Shown: piece after piece, positions 32,018 through 40,520 of the stretch
Layout of the letters: each line of letters begins with the position of its first letter
Numbering within the stretch: position 1 is the first letter of the stretch
Assembly (NCBI GenBank): GCA_947625595.1
Contig: CANQOX010000005.1
Location: 1 to 45,256 of the forward strand
DNA length: 45,256 nt
Source: an uncultured Clostridia bacterium
GTDB taxonomy: Bacteria; Bacillota; Clostridia; Christensenellales; Borkfalkiaceae
Direction: 5' to 3'
Program-made: the position numbers and the translations under genes
The notes under the pieces: generated by a model
Seen by the model: the letters and a program-made list of their open reading frames with translations, nothing else
What the model was told of the DNA's origin: nothing
Database searches by the model: none

Positions 32018-34186
32018 ATGAAGATCATCAAGAGAAACGGTGCGGAAGTCAGCTTTGACATTCAGAAGATCATCAGCGCGATCAGGAAGGCGAACAACGA
32101 AGTGAGCGTAGACAACCGTCTCACCGAGGAGCAGATCTCTCTGATCGCGGACAAGGTCACCGCGCTCGCGGGCGACCTCAACCGCGCTGTCAGCGTCGAG
32201 GAGATCCAGGACTTCGTGGAGAATCAGATCATGGATCAGAAGGCGTTCGCCGTCGCGCGCAAGTATATCACCTACCGTTACTCCCGTGCTCTCGTCAGAA
32301 AGGCAAATACCACCGACGAGCGGATCCTCACGCTCATCGAATGCAACAATGAGGAAGTCAAGCAGGAGAACTCCAACAAAAATCCCACCGTCAACTCCGT
32401 CCAGCGCGACTACATGGCGGGGGAGGTGAGCAAGGACCTCACCAAACGTCTCCTTCTGCCCCCCGACATCGTCGAGGCGCACGAGGAGGGGATCATTCAC
32501 TTCCACGACGCCGACTACTATGCCCAGCACATGCACAACTGCGACCTCGTCAATCTTGAGGACATGTTGCAGAACGGCACCGTCATCTCGGGAACTCTCA
32601 TCGAGAAGCCCCATTCCTTCTCCACGGCCTGCAACATCGCCACGCAGATCATTGCGCAGGTCGCGTCCAACCAGTACGGCGGGCAGTCCATTTCCCTCAC
32701 GCACCTTGCGCCCTTTGTCGACATCAGCCGTCAGAAGATCCGCGCCGAAGTGGCCGAGGAGCTTGCCGACGTCGCCGTCATGGAAGACACGATCAACCGC
32801 ATCGCCGAGAAGAGACTGCGCGAGGAGATCAAGAAGGGCATTCAGACCATTCAGTATCAGGTCGTGACCCTTCTCACGACGAACGGACAGGCTCCCTTTG
32901 TCACCGTCTTCATGTATTTGGGCGAGGCGAGGAACGAGAGGGAGCGCGAGGACCTTGCGATGATCATCGAGGAGACCCTCGAGCAGCGCATCATGGGGGT
33001 AAAGAACGAGGCGGGAGTTTGGGTCACGCCCGCTTTCCCCAAGCTCATCTACGTCCTCGAGGAGGACAACGTCCGCGAGGGGAGCAAATATTGGTATCTC
33101 ACCCAGCTTGCCGCAAAGTGCACGGCGAAGCGCATGGTCCCCGACTACATCTCCGAGAAGAAGATGCTCGAGTTCAAAGTGGACAAGAACGGCGAGGGCC
33201 ACTGCTACACCTGCATGGGTTGCCGCAGTTTCCTGACGCCCTATCTCGATGAGAACGGAAAACCCAAGTACTACGGCCGATTCAATCAGGGCGTCGTCAC
33301 CATCAATCTCGTCGATGTCGCGCTCTCCTCGGGCGGTGATGTGGAGAAGTTCTGGAAAATTTTCGATGAACGCCTCGAGCTCTGCCACAGGGCACTGATG
33401 TGCCGTCACAACAGGCTGAAGGGGACCCTTTCCGATGCCGCGCCCATTCTCTGGCAGTACGGCGCCTTGGCCCGCCTCAAGAAGGGGGAGACCATCGACA
33501 AACTTCTCTATGGCGGATATTCGACGATCTCGCTCGGCTATGCGGGTCTCTATGAATGCACGAAGTACATGACGGGGAAATCGCACACCGACGCCGAGGC
33601 GAAGCCCTTCGCGCTGTCCGTCATGCAGCACATGAACGACAAGTGCAAGGAGTGGAAGGCGATGCACAACATCGACTTCTCGCTCTACGGCACGCCCCTC
33701 GAGAGCACGACCTATAAATTTGCCAAGTGTCTCCAGCAGCGCTTCGGCATCATCCCCGGCGTCACGGACAAGAGCTACATTACCAACAGCTATCACGTCC
33801 ATGTCACCGAGAAGATCGACGCCTTCACCAAGCTGAAGTTTGAGAGCGAATTCCAGCAGCTCTCCCCGGGCGGGGCCATCTCCTATGTCGAAGTGCCCAA
33901 TATGCAGGACAACATTCCCGCCGTCCTCGCCGTGATGCAGTTCATCTATGACAACATCATGTATGCCGAACTCAATACCAAGAGCGACTACTGTCAGGTC
34001 TGCGGATACGACGGAGAGATCGTGACGGTGGAGGAGGACGGAAAGTTCATTTGGGAGTGCCCGCACTGCGGGAACCGCGACCAGAGCAAGATGAACGTTG
34101 CCCGCCGCACCTGCGGCTACATCGGAACGCAGTACTGGAATCAGGGCCGCACGCAGGAGATCAGGGAGCGCGTTCTTCACCTTTGA
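32018..34186 (+). CDS. nrdD: Anaerobic ribonucleoside-triphosphate reductase
   Basis: Class III, oxygen-sensitive enzyme that makes deoxynucleotides with a glycyl radical. 722 residues: N-terminal ATP-cone (MKIIKRNGAEVSFDIQKI), catalytic barrel, a four-Cys zinc site (CQVCGYDG and CPHCGN), and the glycyl-radical motif RTCGYIG with G700. Start at ATG 32018 with AGAGGAG upstream; an in-frame start at 31904 would lie upstream of the promoter and is rejected. nrdG follows 6 bases on. The ATP-cone and the NrdR-like boxes suggest dATP and NrdR control. Confidence 0.96.
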   Translation: MKIIKRNGAEVSFDIQKIISAIRKANNEVSVDNRLTEEQISLIADKVTALAGDLNRAVSVEEIQDFVENQIMDQKAFAVARKYITYRYSRALVRKANTTDERILTLIECNNEEVKQENSNKNPTVNSVQRDYMAGEVSKDLTKRLLLPPDIVEAHEEGIIHFHDADYYAQHMHNCDLVNLEDMLQNGTVISGTLIEKPHSFSTACNIATQIIAQVASNQYGGQSISLTHLAPFVDISRQKIRAEVAEELADVAVMEDTINRIAEKRLREEIKKGIQTIQYQVVTLLTTNGQAPFVTVFMYLGEARNEREREDLAMIIEETLEQRIMGVKNEAGVWVTPAFPKLIYVLEEDNVREGSKYWYLTQLAAKCTAKRMVPDYISEKKMLEFKVDKNGEGHCYTCMGCRSFLTPYLDENGKPKYYGRFNQGVVTINLVDVALSSGGDVEKFWKIFDERLELCHRALMCRHNRLKGTLSDAAPILWQYGALARLKKGETIDKLLYGGYSTISLGYAGLYECTKYMTGKSHTDAEAKPFALSVMQHMNDKCKEWKAMHNIDFSLYGTPLESTTYKFAKCLQQRFGIIPGVTDKSYITNSYHVHVTEKIDAFTKLKFESEFQQLSPGGAISYVEVPNMQDNIPAVLAVMQFIYDNIMYAELNTKSDYCQVCGYDGEIVTVEEDGKFIWECPHCGNRDQSKMNVARRTCGYIGTQYWNQGRTQEIRERVLHL

Positions 34187-34192
34187 TTTGAT

Positions 34193-34708
34193 ATGAACTA
34201 CGCAGAGATCAAAAAATGTGATATCGCAAATGGAGAGGGAGTCAGAGTCTCCCTCTTTGTTTCGGGTTGCAGACGGCATTGCAAGGGGTGTTTCAATTCC
34301 GTTGCATGGGATTTTTCGTACGGAAAGCCCTTCACCGCGGAGACGGAGGGGGAACTTTTCGATGCGCTCACGCCCGACTATATCGCGGGGCTGTCCCTGC
34401 TCGGCGGGGATCCCTTTGAGCCCGAGAACAGGGCCGCGCTCCTCCCCTTTGTCAGAAAATTCCGCGAAAAATTTCCCCAAAAGGACGTCTGGTGCTACAC
34501 GGGCTATACCTATGCGGACGGAACGTTGAAGGAGGACGACGGCGAGGGGGTGAGGGAACTTCTCTCCCTCATCGACATTCTCGTCGACGGGCCCTTTGTC
34601 GAGGGCCTGAAGGACATCCGCCTCAAATTCCGCGGCTCATCCAATCAGCGCGTCCTCGACCTGAATGCTACAAGAGAGCGCGGGAGCATAGTACTATATC
34701 TGACATAG
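34193..34708 (+). CDS. nrdG: Anaerobic RNR-activating protein (radical SAM)
   Basis: 171 residues. Radical SAM cysteines C26-x3-C30-x2-C33 (CRRHCKGC) hold the 4Fe-4S cluster that cleaves S-adenosylmethionine and puts the radical on G700 of NrdD. LLGGDPFEP is the SAM-binding GGE-like segment. It follows nrdD by 6 bases. The last codons, LYLT and the stop TAG, are written by a copy of the 23-bp palindrome. Confidence 0.94.
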   Translation: MNYAEIKKCDIANGEGVRVSLFVSGCRRHCKGCFNSVAWDFSYGKPFTAETEGELFDALTPDYIAGLSLLGGDPFEPENRAALLPFVRKFREKFPQKDVWCYTGYTYADGTLKEDDGEGVRELLSLIDILVDGPFVEGLKDIRLKFRGSSNQRVLDLNATRERGSIVLYLT

Positions 34709-34712
34709 TACT
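34690..34712. repeat. Dispersed 23-bp palindrome, copy 5
   Basis: AGTACTATATC-T-GACATAGTACT: 11-bp arms with one mismatch, the most complete copy. It contains the nrdG stop codon (34706-34708). Confidence 0.65.
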
Positions 34713-34715
34713 TCG

Positions 34716-34764
34716 AAAAAAGGGCGATTTTTGCATCTAAAAAAGCAATTTTCGCCTTTTTTTG
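34716..34764 (+). terminator. Terminator of nrdDG
   Basis: AAAAAAGGGCGA pairs with TCGCCTTTTTTT around a 3x3 internal loop and an inner TTGC/GCAA stem; T run at 34757-34763. Confidence 0.7.
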
Positions 34765-34772
34765 TTTTGCGG

Positions 34773-34800
34773 TTGACTTTGGCAAAATTTGGGTTATAAT
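34773..34800 (+). promoter_or_regulatory. Promoter of the aminopeptidase-GTPase operon
   Basis: TTGACT (34773-34778), 16-bp spacer, TATAAT (34795-34800). Confidence 0.82.
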
Positions 34801-34834
34801 AGGATAGAAAACATTTTATCAAGGAGAAATTCAA

Positions 34835-36064
34835 GTGAATAAGTTACAGCTCAAAAGATACGCGAAACTTCTCGCGAAGACAGGCATCAACGTCAGAAAG
34901 GGTCAGTGGGTCGTCGTCGTTGCCGAGCTCGACCAGCCCGAGTTTGTCGAGATGGTCGTCGAGGAACTCTACAGGGCGGGCGCGGGAAAGGTCACCGTCG
35001 ACTGGTCCCACCAGCCCCTCATTGCCACGCATTACAAATATCAGTCGCAGGAGAGCCTCGAATCGTTTGCGAAGTGGGAGATCGAGAAGCTCGAATACAG
35101 GAAGGAGGAGCTTCCCGCCATGCTCTACCTCGAGTCGGCCGATCCCGACGGGCTGAAAGGGCTCGATCAGGAGAAATATACGGCCGTCCGCATGACCCGT
35201 TCCAAGACGATCAAGCCCATCCGCGACCAGATGGAGAACAAATATCAGTGGTGCATCGCGGCCGTTCCCTCCAAGGCTTGGGCGAAGAAGGTCTTTCCCG
35301 ACGCGCCGACGGCAAGCAGTGCGGTCGAGCGGCTTTGGGACGCCATTCTGAAGGCCTCCCGCGCAGACGGGGCGGACCCTGTCAAGGATTGGCACCGCCA
35401 CAACGACGCCCTCGCCGAGAAGTGCGACTATCTCGACAGGCTCAAGCTCGTCGCGCTCGAGTATAAGTCTTCCAACGGGACGGACCTTCGGGTCGGTCTC
35501 ATCGACGGGAGCCGCTTCTGCGGCGGTGGGGAGGAGACCCTTTCGGGGGCCTACTTTAATCCCAATATCCCGAGCGAAGAGATCTTCATTTCGCCCAAGG
35601 CGGGGGATGCAGAGGGCATCGTCTATTCCACCAAGCCGCTCTCCTATCAGGGCGAGCTCATCGAGGATTTCTCCGTCCGCTTCGAAGGCGGGAAGGTCGT
35701 CGAAGTCAAGGCAAAGAAGAATCAGGAACTTCTCGAGAAGATGATCTCAATGGACGAAGGGGCCAAAATGCTCGGCGAGTGCGCCCTCATCGCCTATGAT
35801 TCGCCCATCAACAACACGGGCATTCTCTTCTACAACACCCTCTTCGACGAGAATGCGAGCTGTCACCTCGCCCTCGGCAGGGGCTTCAACGAGTGCGTCA
35901 GGGGCTTTGAGGACATGACCAAGGAGGAGCTTCAGGCCAAGGGCATCAACGACAGCACGATCCATGTCGACTTCATGATCGGGAGCGAGGATCTCGACAT
36001 CGTCGGCGTCACGAAGAGCGGCGAGAGAGTGCAGATCTTCAAGAACGGCAACTGGGCATTCTGA
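34835..36064 (+). CDS. M29 family metallo-aminopeptidase (AmpS/PepS-like)
   Basis: 409 residues, the normal length of the M29 thermophilic aminopeptidase family. LAKTGINVRKGQWVVV opens the first domain; the catalytic part has NIPSEEIFISPKAG, with the first metal-binding Glu, then GECAL, ASCHLALGRGF and the late IHVDFMIGSEDLDI with ligand Asp residues. These enzymes remove N-terminal amino acids with two Co, Zn or Mn ions in the cytoplasm. The start is GTG at 34835 with AAGGAG 8 bases upstream. A COG0523 metal GTPase follows 39 bases later with no promoter between them. Confidence 0.92.
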   Translation: MNKLQLKRYAKLLAKTGINVRKGQWVVVVAELDQPEFVEMVVEELYRAGAGKVTVDWSHQPLIATHYKYQSQESLESFAKWEIEKLEYRKEELPAMLYLESADPDGLKGLDQEKYTAVRMTRSKTIKPIRDQMENKYQWCIAAVPSKAWAKKVFPDAPTASSAVERLWDAILKASRADGADPVKDWHRHNDALAEKCDYLDRLKLVALEYKSSNGTDLRVGLIDGSRFCGGGEETLSGAYFNPNIPSEEIFISPKAGDAEGIVYSTKPLSYQGELIEDFSVRFEGGKVVEVKAKKNQELLEKMISMDEGAKMLGECALIAYDSPINNTGILFYNTLFDENASCHLALGRGFNECVRGFEDMTKEELQAKGINDSTIHVDFMIGSEDLDIVGVTKSGERVQIFKNGNWAF

Positions 36065-36103
36065 TATCATTTTCATGAAAAATCGCGTAAAGAAGGCACA
36101 AAA

Positions 36104-37195
36104 ATGATCAAAATCGATATTTTTTCGGGATTTTTGGGCGCGGGAAAGACCACGCTCATCAAGAAACTCATCAAGGAAGCCTACGTCGGCGAGAAGGTCG
36201 TGCTCATCGAGAATGAGTTCGGCGAGATCGGCGTGGACGGGGGATTTCTGAAGGAAGCGGGCATTGAGATCACCGAGATGAATTCGGGCTGTATCTGCTG
36301 TTCGCTCGTGGGGGATTTTGCCAAGGCCCTCAAGAAAGTCGCCGAGCAGTTCGCGCCCGACCGCATTCTCATCGAGCCCTCGGGTGTCGGGAAGCTCTCC
36401 GACGTCATCAAGGCCGTCCAGCGTGCGCAGGTCGAGGACAGCGTGCTCAACGCCTTCTGCACCGTCGTCGACGCCAAGAAGTGCAAGGTGTACCTGCGCA
36501 ACTTCGGTGAATTCTTCCTCGATCAGGTGGAGAATGCGAGCTGTATCGTCCTTTCCCACACCTCCGACCCCGCCAAGACGGAGGAGGCGGCCGCGCTTCT
36601 CAAAGAGCACACCGCCGTCACCGTCATCACGACAGATTGGTCCGCGCTCGACGGCAAGGACATCCTTCTCGCCATGCAGAAGACGGACAGCCTCAACGCC
36701 GAACTGGAAAAGCTCGCCGCCGAGGCCGAACACGAAGACGAACATGAGCATCATCACCACCATCATCACCATGATGACGACGATGAAGATGAACACGAAC
36801 ACCATCACCACCACGATGACGATGATGAAGACGAAGAAGAACATCATCACCACCACCATCATCACGATGATGACGACGATGAAGATGAGCATGAACACCA
36901 TCATCACCACCATGACCATGACGCCGATGAGATCTTCACGAGCTGGGGAATGGAGACGGCGAAGACGTTTTCGCGCGAGGAGATCGAAAAGATCCTCGCG
37001 GCGCTTGACTCGGGCGCCTATGGGCAGATCCTCCGCGCAAAGGGCTATGTGAACGGCAAGGACGGCTGGATCTACTTTGATTACGTTCCCGAGGAGCCCG
37101 ACCTTCGCGGCGGTGCGCCCGCCGTCACGGGCAGGCTCTGCGTCATCGGCTGTGACATCGACGAAAGAAAGCTGAAAACACTGTTTTTGGGGTAA
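36104..37195 (+). CDS. COG0523 (CobW-like) GTPase with His/Asp-rich tract
   Basis: 363 residues. P-loop GFLGAGKTT (9-17), switch ENEFGEIGVD, and the metal motif C63-I-C65-C66 typical of COG0523 metallochaperones. Residues about 210-274 are almost only His, Asp and Glu, runs of five to eight His alternating with acidic runs; such tracts bind Zn, Ni or Co. The C-terminal CobW_C domain (280-363) ends with GCDIDERKL. The guanine-specificity NKxD is not obvious: SHTSDP stands there. It lies between the M29 aminopeptidase and a second GTPase, 3 bases before the latter. No Zur-like site was seen. Confidence 0.92.
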   Translation: MIKIDIFSGFLGAGKTTLIKKLIKEAYVGEKVVLIENEFGEIGVDGGFLKEAGIEITEMNSGCICCSLVGDFAKALKKVAEQFAPDRILIEPSGVGKLSDVIKAVQRAQVEDSVLNAFCTVVDAKKCKVYLRNFGEFFLDQVENASCIVLSHTSDPAKTEEAAALLKEHTAVTVITTDWSALDGKDILLAMQKTDSLNAELEKLAAEAEHEDEHEHHHHHHHHDDDDEDEHEHHHHHDDDDEDEEEHHHHHHHHDDDDDEDEHEHHHHHHDHDADEIFTSWGMETAKTFSREEIEKILAALDSGAYGQILRAKGYVNGKDGWIYFDYVPEEPDLRGGAPAVTGRLCVIGCDIDERKLKTLFLG

Positions 37196-37198
37196 ATT

Positions 37199-38149
37199 AT
37201 GCCGAAGGAAGTTCCCGTCTACCTCTTTTTGGGGTTTCTCGATGCGGGGAAGACAAAATTCATTCAGGAGACGTTCGAGGACGAGCGGTTTGATTCGGAC
37301 GAAAAGACCCTGCTCCTCGTCTGCGAAGAGGGGGAGGAGGAGTACACGCCCTCCCGCTTCGCCGTGCGCAAATACGCCGTCGCAAAGGTGACCGAGGCCG
37401 AGCTGACCATGTCAAATCTTACCCGCATCGCGCGGGAAAACAGGGTCGAGCGCGTGGTTGTCGAGTGGAACGGCATGATGCTCCTCGACAAATTTTTCGA
37501 GGCGATGCCCGATGGCTGGCTCATCGCGCAGGTGATGACCTTCTTCGACGCGAATACCTTCTTGAGCTACAATGCCAACATGCGCCAGCTCGTCTATGAC
37601 AAGATCCGCTTTGCCGATATGGTCGTGTTCAACCGTTTCAGGCCCGAGCTCAAGAGGGAGGAGTTTCACAAGATCGTCCGCGCCGCTTCGCGCAGGCCCG
37701 ATATCGTCTATGAATATGTCGGGGGCAGAGCCGAATACGATGATATCGAGGACCCGCTCCCCTTTGACATCGACGCGCCCGTCATCAACATCGAGGACCG
37801 CGACTTCGCCTATTTCTATCGCGACCTCCGCGAGGAGCCCGACAAGTACGACGGCAAGACGGTCTCGCTCAAGGGCATCGTCGCCCTCGACAGAAAGATG
37901 AAGGAGGGGACCTTCGGCATCGGACGGCTCGTCATGACCTGCTGTGCGGCCGACATCGCATACAGCGGCCTCGTCTGCGAGGGGGATCCCGCCCTCGGCC
38001 TGCAGACCAATGAGTGGCTTCAGATCACGGCGCGCATCGACGTCGAATTTCATAAACTCTACGGCGAAAGGGGACCCGTGCTCAAGGTCTACACCGCCGA
38101 ACGCGCCCAGCCTCTTTCCGAAGAGGACGAAGTCGCGACATTCTATTGA
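37199..38149 (+). CDS. CobW-like P-loop GTPase fused to a DUF1980/TIGR03943-like domain
   Basis: 316 residues. The N-terminal part (1-about 195) is a degenerate COG0523-like G domain with P-loop GFLDAGKT (12-19) and FNRFRPE where NKxD would be; it has no CxCC. The C-terminal part (205-316) resembles the end of TIGR03943/YcgQ-like proteins: YDGKTVSLKGIVALDR, then RLVMTCCAADIAYSGLVCEG with C248, C249 and D252, and a late beta strand, an OB-like fold. In other Firmicutes that domain is a partner of COG0701 permeases and COG0523 GTPases. No permease is present here. Probably acts with the preceding GTPase in metal handling. Confidence 0.8.
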   Translation: MPKEVPVYLFLGFLDAGKTKFIQETFEDERFDSDEKTLLLVCEEGEEEYTPSRFAVRKYAVAKVTEAELTMSNLTRIARENRVERVVVEWNGMMLLDKFFEAMPDGWLIAQVMTFFDANTFLSYNANMRQLVYDKIRFADMVVFNRFRPELKREEFHKIVRAASRRPDIVYEYVGGRAEYDDIEDPLPFDIDAPVINIEDRDFAYFYRDLREEPDKYDGKTVSLKGIVALDRKMKEGTFGIGRLVMTCCAADIAYSGLVCEGDPALGLQTNEWLQITARIDVEFHKLYGERGPVLKVYTAERAQPLSEEDEVATFY

Positions 38150-38167
38150 TCCCGAAGGAGGCAGGAC

Positions 38168-38641
38168 ATGAAAACACTTGTGGTCTATTATTCATTCGGC
38201 GGAAACACCCGCACGATCGCGAGGAGGATCGCAAAGTCGCTCGGCGCGGACATCGCCGAGATCAGGACGGTCAAGCGGTATCCCGACGATTACGACGTCC
38301 TCGTGAGCCTCGGCAAGAGGGAGGTGGAGAGCGGCTATGTTCCCCAGCTCTATCCGCTCGCCGTGGACATTGCAGAGTACGACACGATCGTTCTCGGCAC
38401 GCCCGTGTGGTGGTACAGTTTTGCACCCGCAGTCAAGAGTTTCATGAAGTCCGTCTCGTGGAAGGGAAAGACCGTCTATCCCTTTGCGACGAACGGCGGC
38501 TGGCTCGGCCACACGCCGAGCGACTTCAAGAAAGCCCTCCGCGGCGCGACCGTCTGCCCCGTTTTGAGCGTAAAATTCGATGAAAAAACACTCGTCACGC
38601 CCGAGAAGGACATCGACGAGTGGATCGGGAAGATCAAGTGA
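38168..38641 (+). CDS. Flavodoxin-like protein
   Basis: 157 residues. FMN-phosphate loop YYSFGGNTRT at the N-terminus, TPVWWYSFAP and TNGGWLGH as flavin-contacting loops. Family members are small cytoplasmic electron carriers or NAD(P)H-dependent FMN proteins. GGAGGCAGG precedes the ATG. It starts 18 bases after the fused GTPase and its stop overlaps the next start (GTGA), so it belongs to the same operon. Confidence 0.88.
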   Translation: MKTLVVYYSFGGNTRTIARRIAKSLGADIAEIRTVKRYPDDYDVLVSLGKREVESGYVPQLYPLAVDIAEYDTIVLGTPVWWYSFAPAVKSFMKSVSWKGKTVYPFATNGGWLGHTPSDFKKALRGATVCPVLSVKFDEKTLVTPEKDIDEWIGKIK

Positions 38642-39504
38642 ATGAAGCCCTGAAGGAGCTCCTTTGCTCCGATTATGGCGAAGCGGCCGCAGAAAAGATC
38701 TGGGAGGGCTATGTCCCCCGTCCCGTGACCCTTCGCGTCAACACGCTGAAATTATCCGCTGAAGAGGGGAAGTCTGCCCTTTTGGAGGCGGGTTTTTCGT
38801 TTGAAAGCGTCCCTTGGTACGCCTCCGCGCTCATTCTGCGGGGGACAAGGGAGGAAGAACTTCGCAGGACGCCCCTCTATGAAGAGGGAAAGATCTACCT
38901 TCAGAGCCTTTCCTCCATGCTCCCGCCCCTCTGCCTTGCGCCGAAGACGGGGGAGAGCATTCTCGACATGACGGCCGCTCCCGGGGGAAAGACGACCGAA
39001 CTTGCCGCCCTCTCGGAGGGGAAGGCCCTCATCACGGCCTGCGAGCGGGACAGGACGCGCTTTGAGCGACTCAAATTCAACCTCGCGCGGCAGGGAGCGG
39101 GACGGGTGACCGCGCTGTGCGCGGACGCGCTGACCCTCGACGAACATTTTTCCTTCGACAAGATCCTCCTCGACGCGCCGTGCAGTGGGAGCGGGACGGC
39201 AGACGGCAGGCCCTTGCGCATCGACAGCGCCTATGTGGAGCGCTGTGCCCGTCTGCAGGAGAACCTTCTGAAAAAGGCCCTCCGCCTCCTGAAAAAGGGC
39301 GGAACGATGCTCTATTCGACCTGTTCCGTTTTGAAGCGGGAAGATGAGCAGGTCCTGAAAAACGTCCTCCCGCCCAATGTCCGCATCGAGCCGATCGAGG
39401 GCTTCGAGGGCATTCCCCGCCTTCCCTCCATGGAGGGGACGGTGTGCGTCGCGCCGACGCAGCTCTATGAGGGCTTTTTCCTTGCGAAGCTCAAAAAGGA
39501 ATAG
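38638..39504 (+). CDS. RsmB/NOP2-type RNA m5C methyltransferase
   Basis: 288 residues. SAM motif DMTAAPGGKTTELAAL, DAPCSGSGT (motif IV, Cys that releases the product) and STCSV (motif VI, catalytic Cys). It methylates cytosine in rRNA or tRNA; the exact position cannot be told. Start taken as GTG 38638, which overlaps the flavodoxin stop; GTG 38620 is also in frame. The C-terminal PUA-like extension seen in YebU/RsmF is missing. Only 3 bases separate its stop from that of the convergent DUF1848 gene. Confidence 0.9.
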   Translation: MNEALKELLCSDYGEAAAEKIWEGYVPRPVTLRVNTLKLSAEEGKSALLEAGFSFESVPWYASALILRGTREEELRRTPLYEEGKIYLQSLSSMLPPLCLAPKTGESILDMTAAPGGKTTELAALSEGKALITACERDRTRFERLKFNLARQGAGRVTALCADALTLDEHFSFDKILLDAPCSGSGTADGRPLRIDSAYVERCARLQENLLKKALRLLKKGGTMLYSTCSVLKREDEQVLKNVLPPNVRIEPIEGFEGIPRLPSMEGTVCVAPTQLYEGFFLAKLKKE

Positions 39505-39507
39505 CCG

Positions 39508-40452
39508 TCAAACGTCAAAGAGGGAAATTTGCTTCCCGTCGTGCATGAGGAGACTGTTCTGCACGCCCTTGAGAAGGACGTCGTCCTCCTTTACATGGCC
39601 GATGAGGAGGGGGGAAGCGGGGTCATGCAGAGAAACATTGGTCTGCACGTCCTCGATGCCGCGGTTTGCATTGCAGTAGAGGCATTCGTTCGGGCAGGAA
39701 TCGTACCAGCCGATGTCGCGGCTCACAAAGCACTTGCACCCCGCCCTGTTGCCCGTGTGTTTGGTGAGCTTGAAGCGACAGTTGTTGGCATTGCCGAGCG
39801 TCTCGAGGGTGAGACAGCCCTCCCGCCTGATCCCATAGTCCTCATATCCGCTCTCCGCACAGCAGATCTGCAGCGGAAGGCGGTATTTTTTTGCAATTTT
39901 TGCGAAATTTTGGGCCAAGAAGTGCTTGGTCTCCGTCTTGAGGGGAAGGATATCGGGGATCCGCCTGTCGATCATGATGAACATTTCGACGAAGGAAAAG
40001 ATACACTTGCTCACATAGGGCGAGATCGCCGCGGCGAGGCGTTCAAATTCCTCGATATGCCGCTCGGGGGTGTATTGGAGCGTGGTGAGGACGGGGTCGT
40101 ACCGCCAAGCGAGACGGTCCTTTCCCACGATGCGGGAAAGGGCTTTGAGGGTCTCGACGCTCTCCTCGGCGGGCGGAATGTTCGGCTCGAGGTCCTTTCC
40201 GTACGGCGTGATCGTGTAGAAAAAGTAGGTGCGGAAGCGGCTGACGACCTTGCCGAGGCGGCTCAATGCGGGCGCATAATTTTTGGAACAGAAGCTGATT
40301 CCGTCCACTTTCTCGGGCACGAGCTCATAGGTGTTGACCCGCGAGGAAAAGAGGGGATTCCGCGCATAGACGAAACCCTCCTCAAACCTGCGGAAGAGCC
40401 AGTCGGTATAGCAGTTCACGATGTCCGTTCTCAAACCGACATTGAGGATCAT
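39508..40452 (-). CDS. DUF1848 protein (radical-SAM-like Cys motif)
   Basis: 314 residues. NVGLRTDIVNCYTDWLFRRFEEGFVYARNPLF and VDGISFCSKN are the DUF1848 opening, given here as separate family marks; the C-terminal part has GCKC and CPNECLYCNAN, a C-x3-C-x2-C cluster that probably holds an iron-sulfur centre, located at the C-terminus rather than near the start as in usual radical SAM enzymes. Biochemical role unknown. GGAGGG precedes the ATG at 40452. Confidence 0.85.
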   Translation of the reverse strand: MILNVGLRTDIVNCYTDWLFRRFEEGFVYARNPLFSSRVNTYELVPEKVDGISFCSKNYAPALSRLGKVVSRFRTYFFYTITPYGKDLEPNIPPAEESVETLKALSRIVGKDRLAWRYDPVLTTLQYTPERHIEEFERLAAAISPYVSKCIFSFVEMFIMIDRRIPDILPLKTETKHFLAQNFAKIAKKYRLPLQICCAESGYEDYGIRREGCLTLETLGNANNCRFKLTKHTGNRAGCKCFVSRDIGWYDSCPNECLYCNANRGIEDVQTNVSLHDPASPLLIGHVKEDDVLLKGVQNSLLMHDGKQISLFDV

Positions 40453-40484
40453 TGCATCCCTCCATCCTTCAGAGTATATCAGTT

Positions 40485-40513
40485 ATTATAGCAGAAACGG
40501 CGAGAAGAAACAA
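40485..40513 (-). promoter_or_regulatory. Promoter of the DUF1848 gene
   Basis: Minus strand TTGTTT (40513-40508), 17-bp spacer, TATAAT (40490-40485). Confidence 0.72.
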
Positions 40514-40520
40514 GGTACAG

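Noticed and set aside
31973-34480. Antisense frame of 835 codons over nrdDG
   Set aside because: Shadow of nrdD/nrdG, no independent signals.
36065-36103. Separate promoter or Zur operator for the COG0523 gene
   Set aside because: Only 39 bases, no -35/-10 pair and no convincing dyad.
35747-36919. Antisense frame with a very hydrophobic Val/Met/Ile start, like a membrane protein
   Set aside because: The hydrophobic part is only the reverse complement of the His/Asp-coding repeats of the COG0523 gene.
36730-36925. CRISPR-like or tandem-repeat array
   Set aside because: The repeats are in-frame His/Asp codons without spacers.
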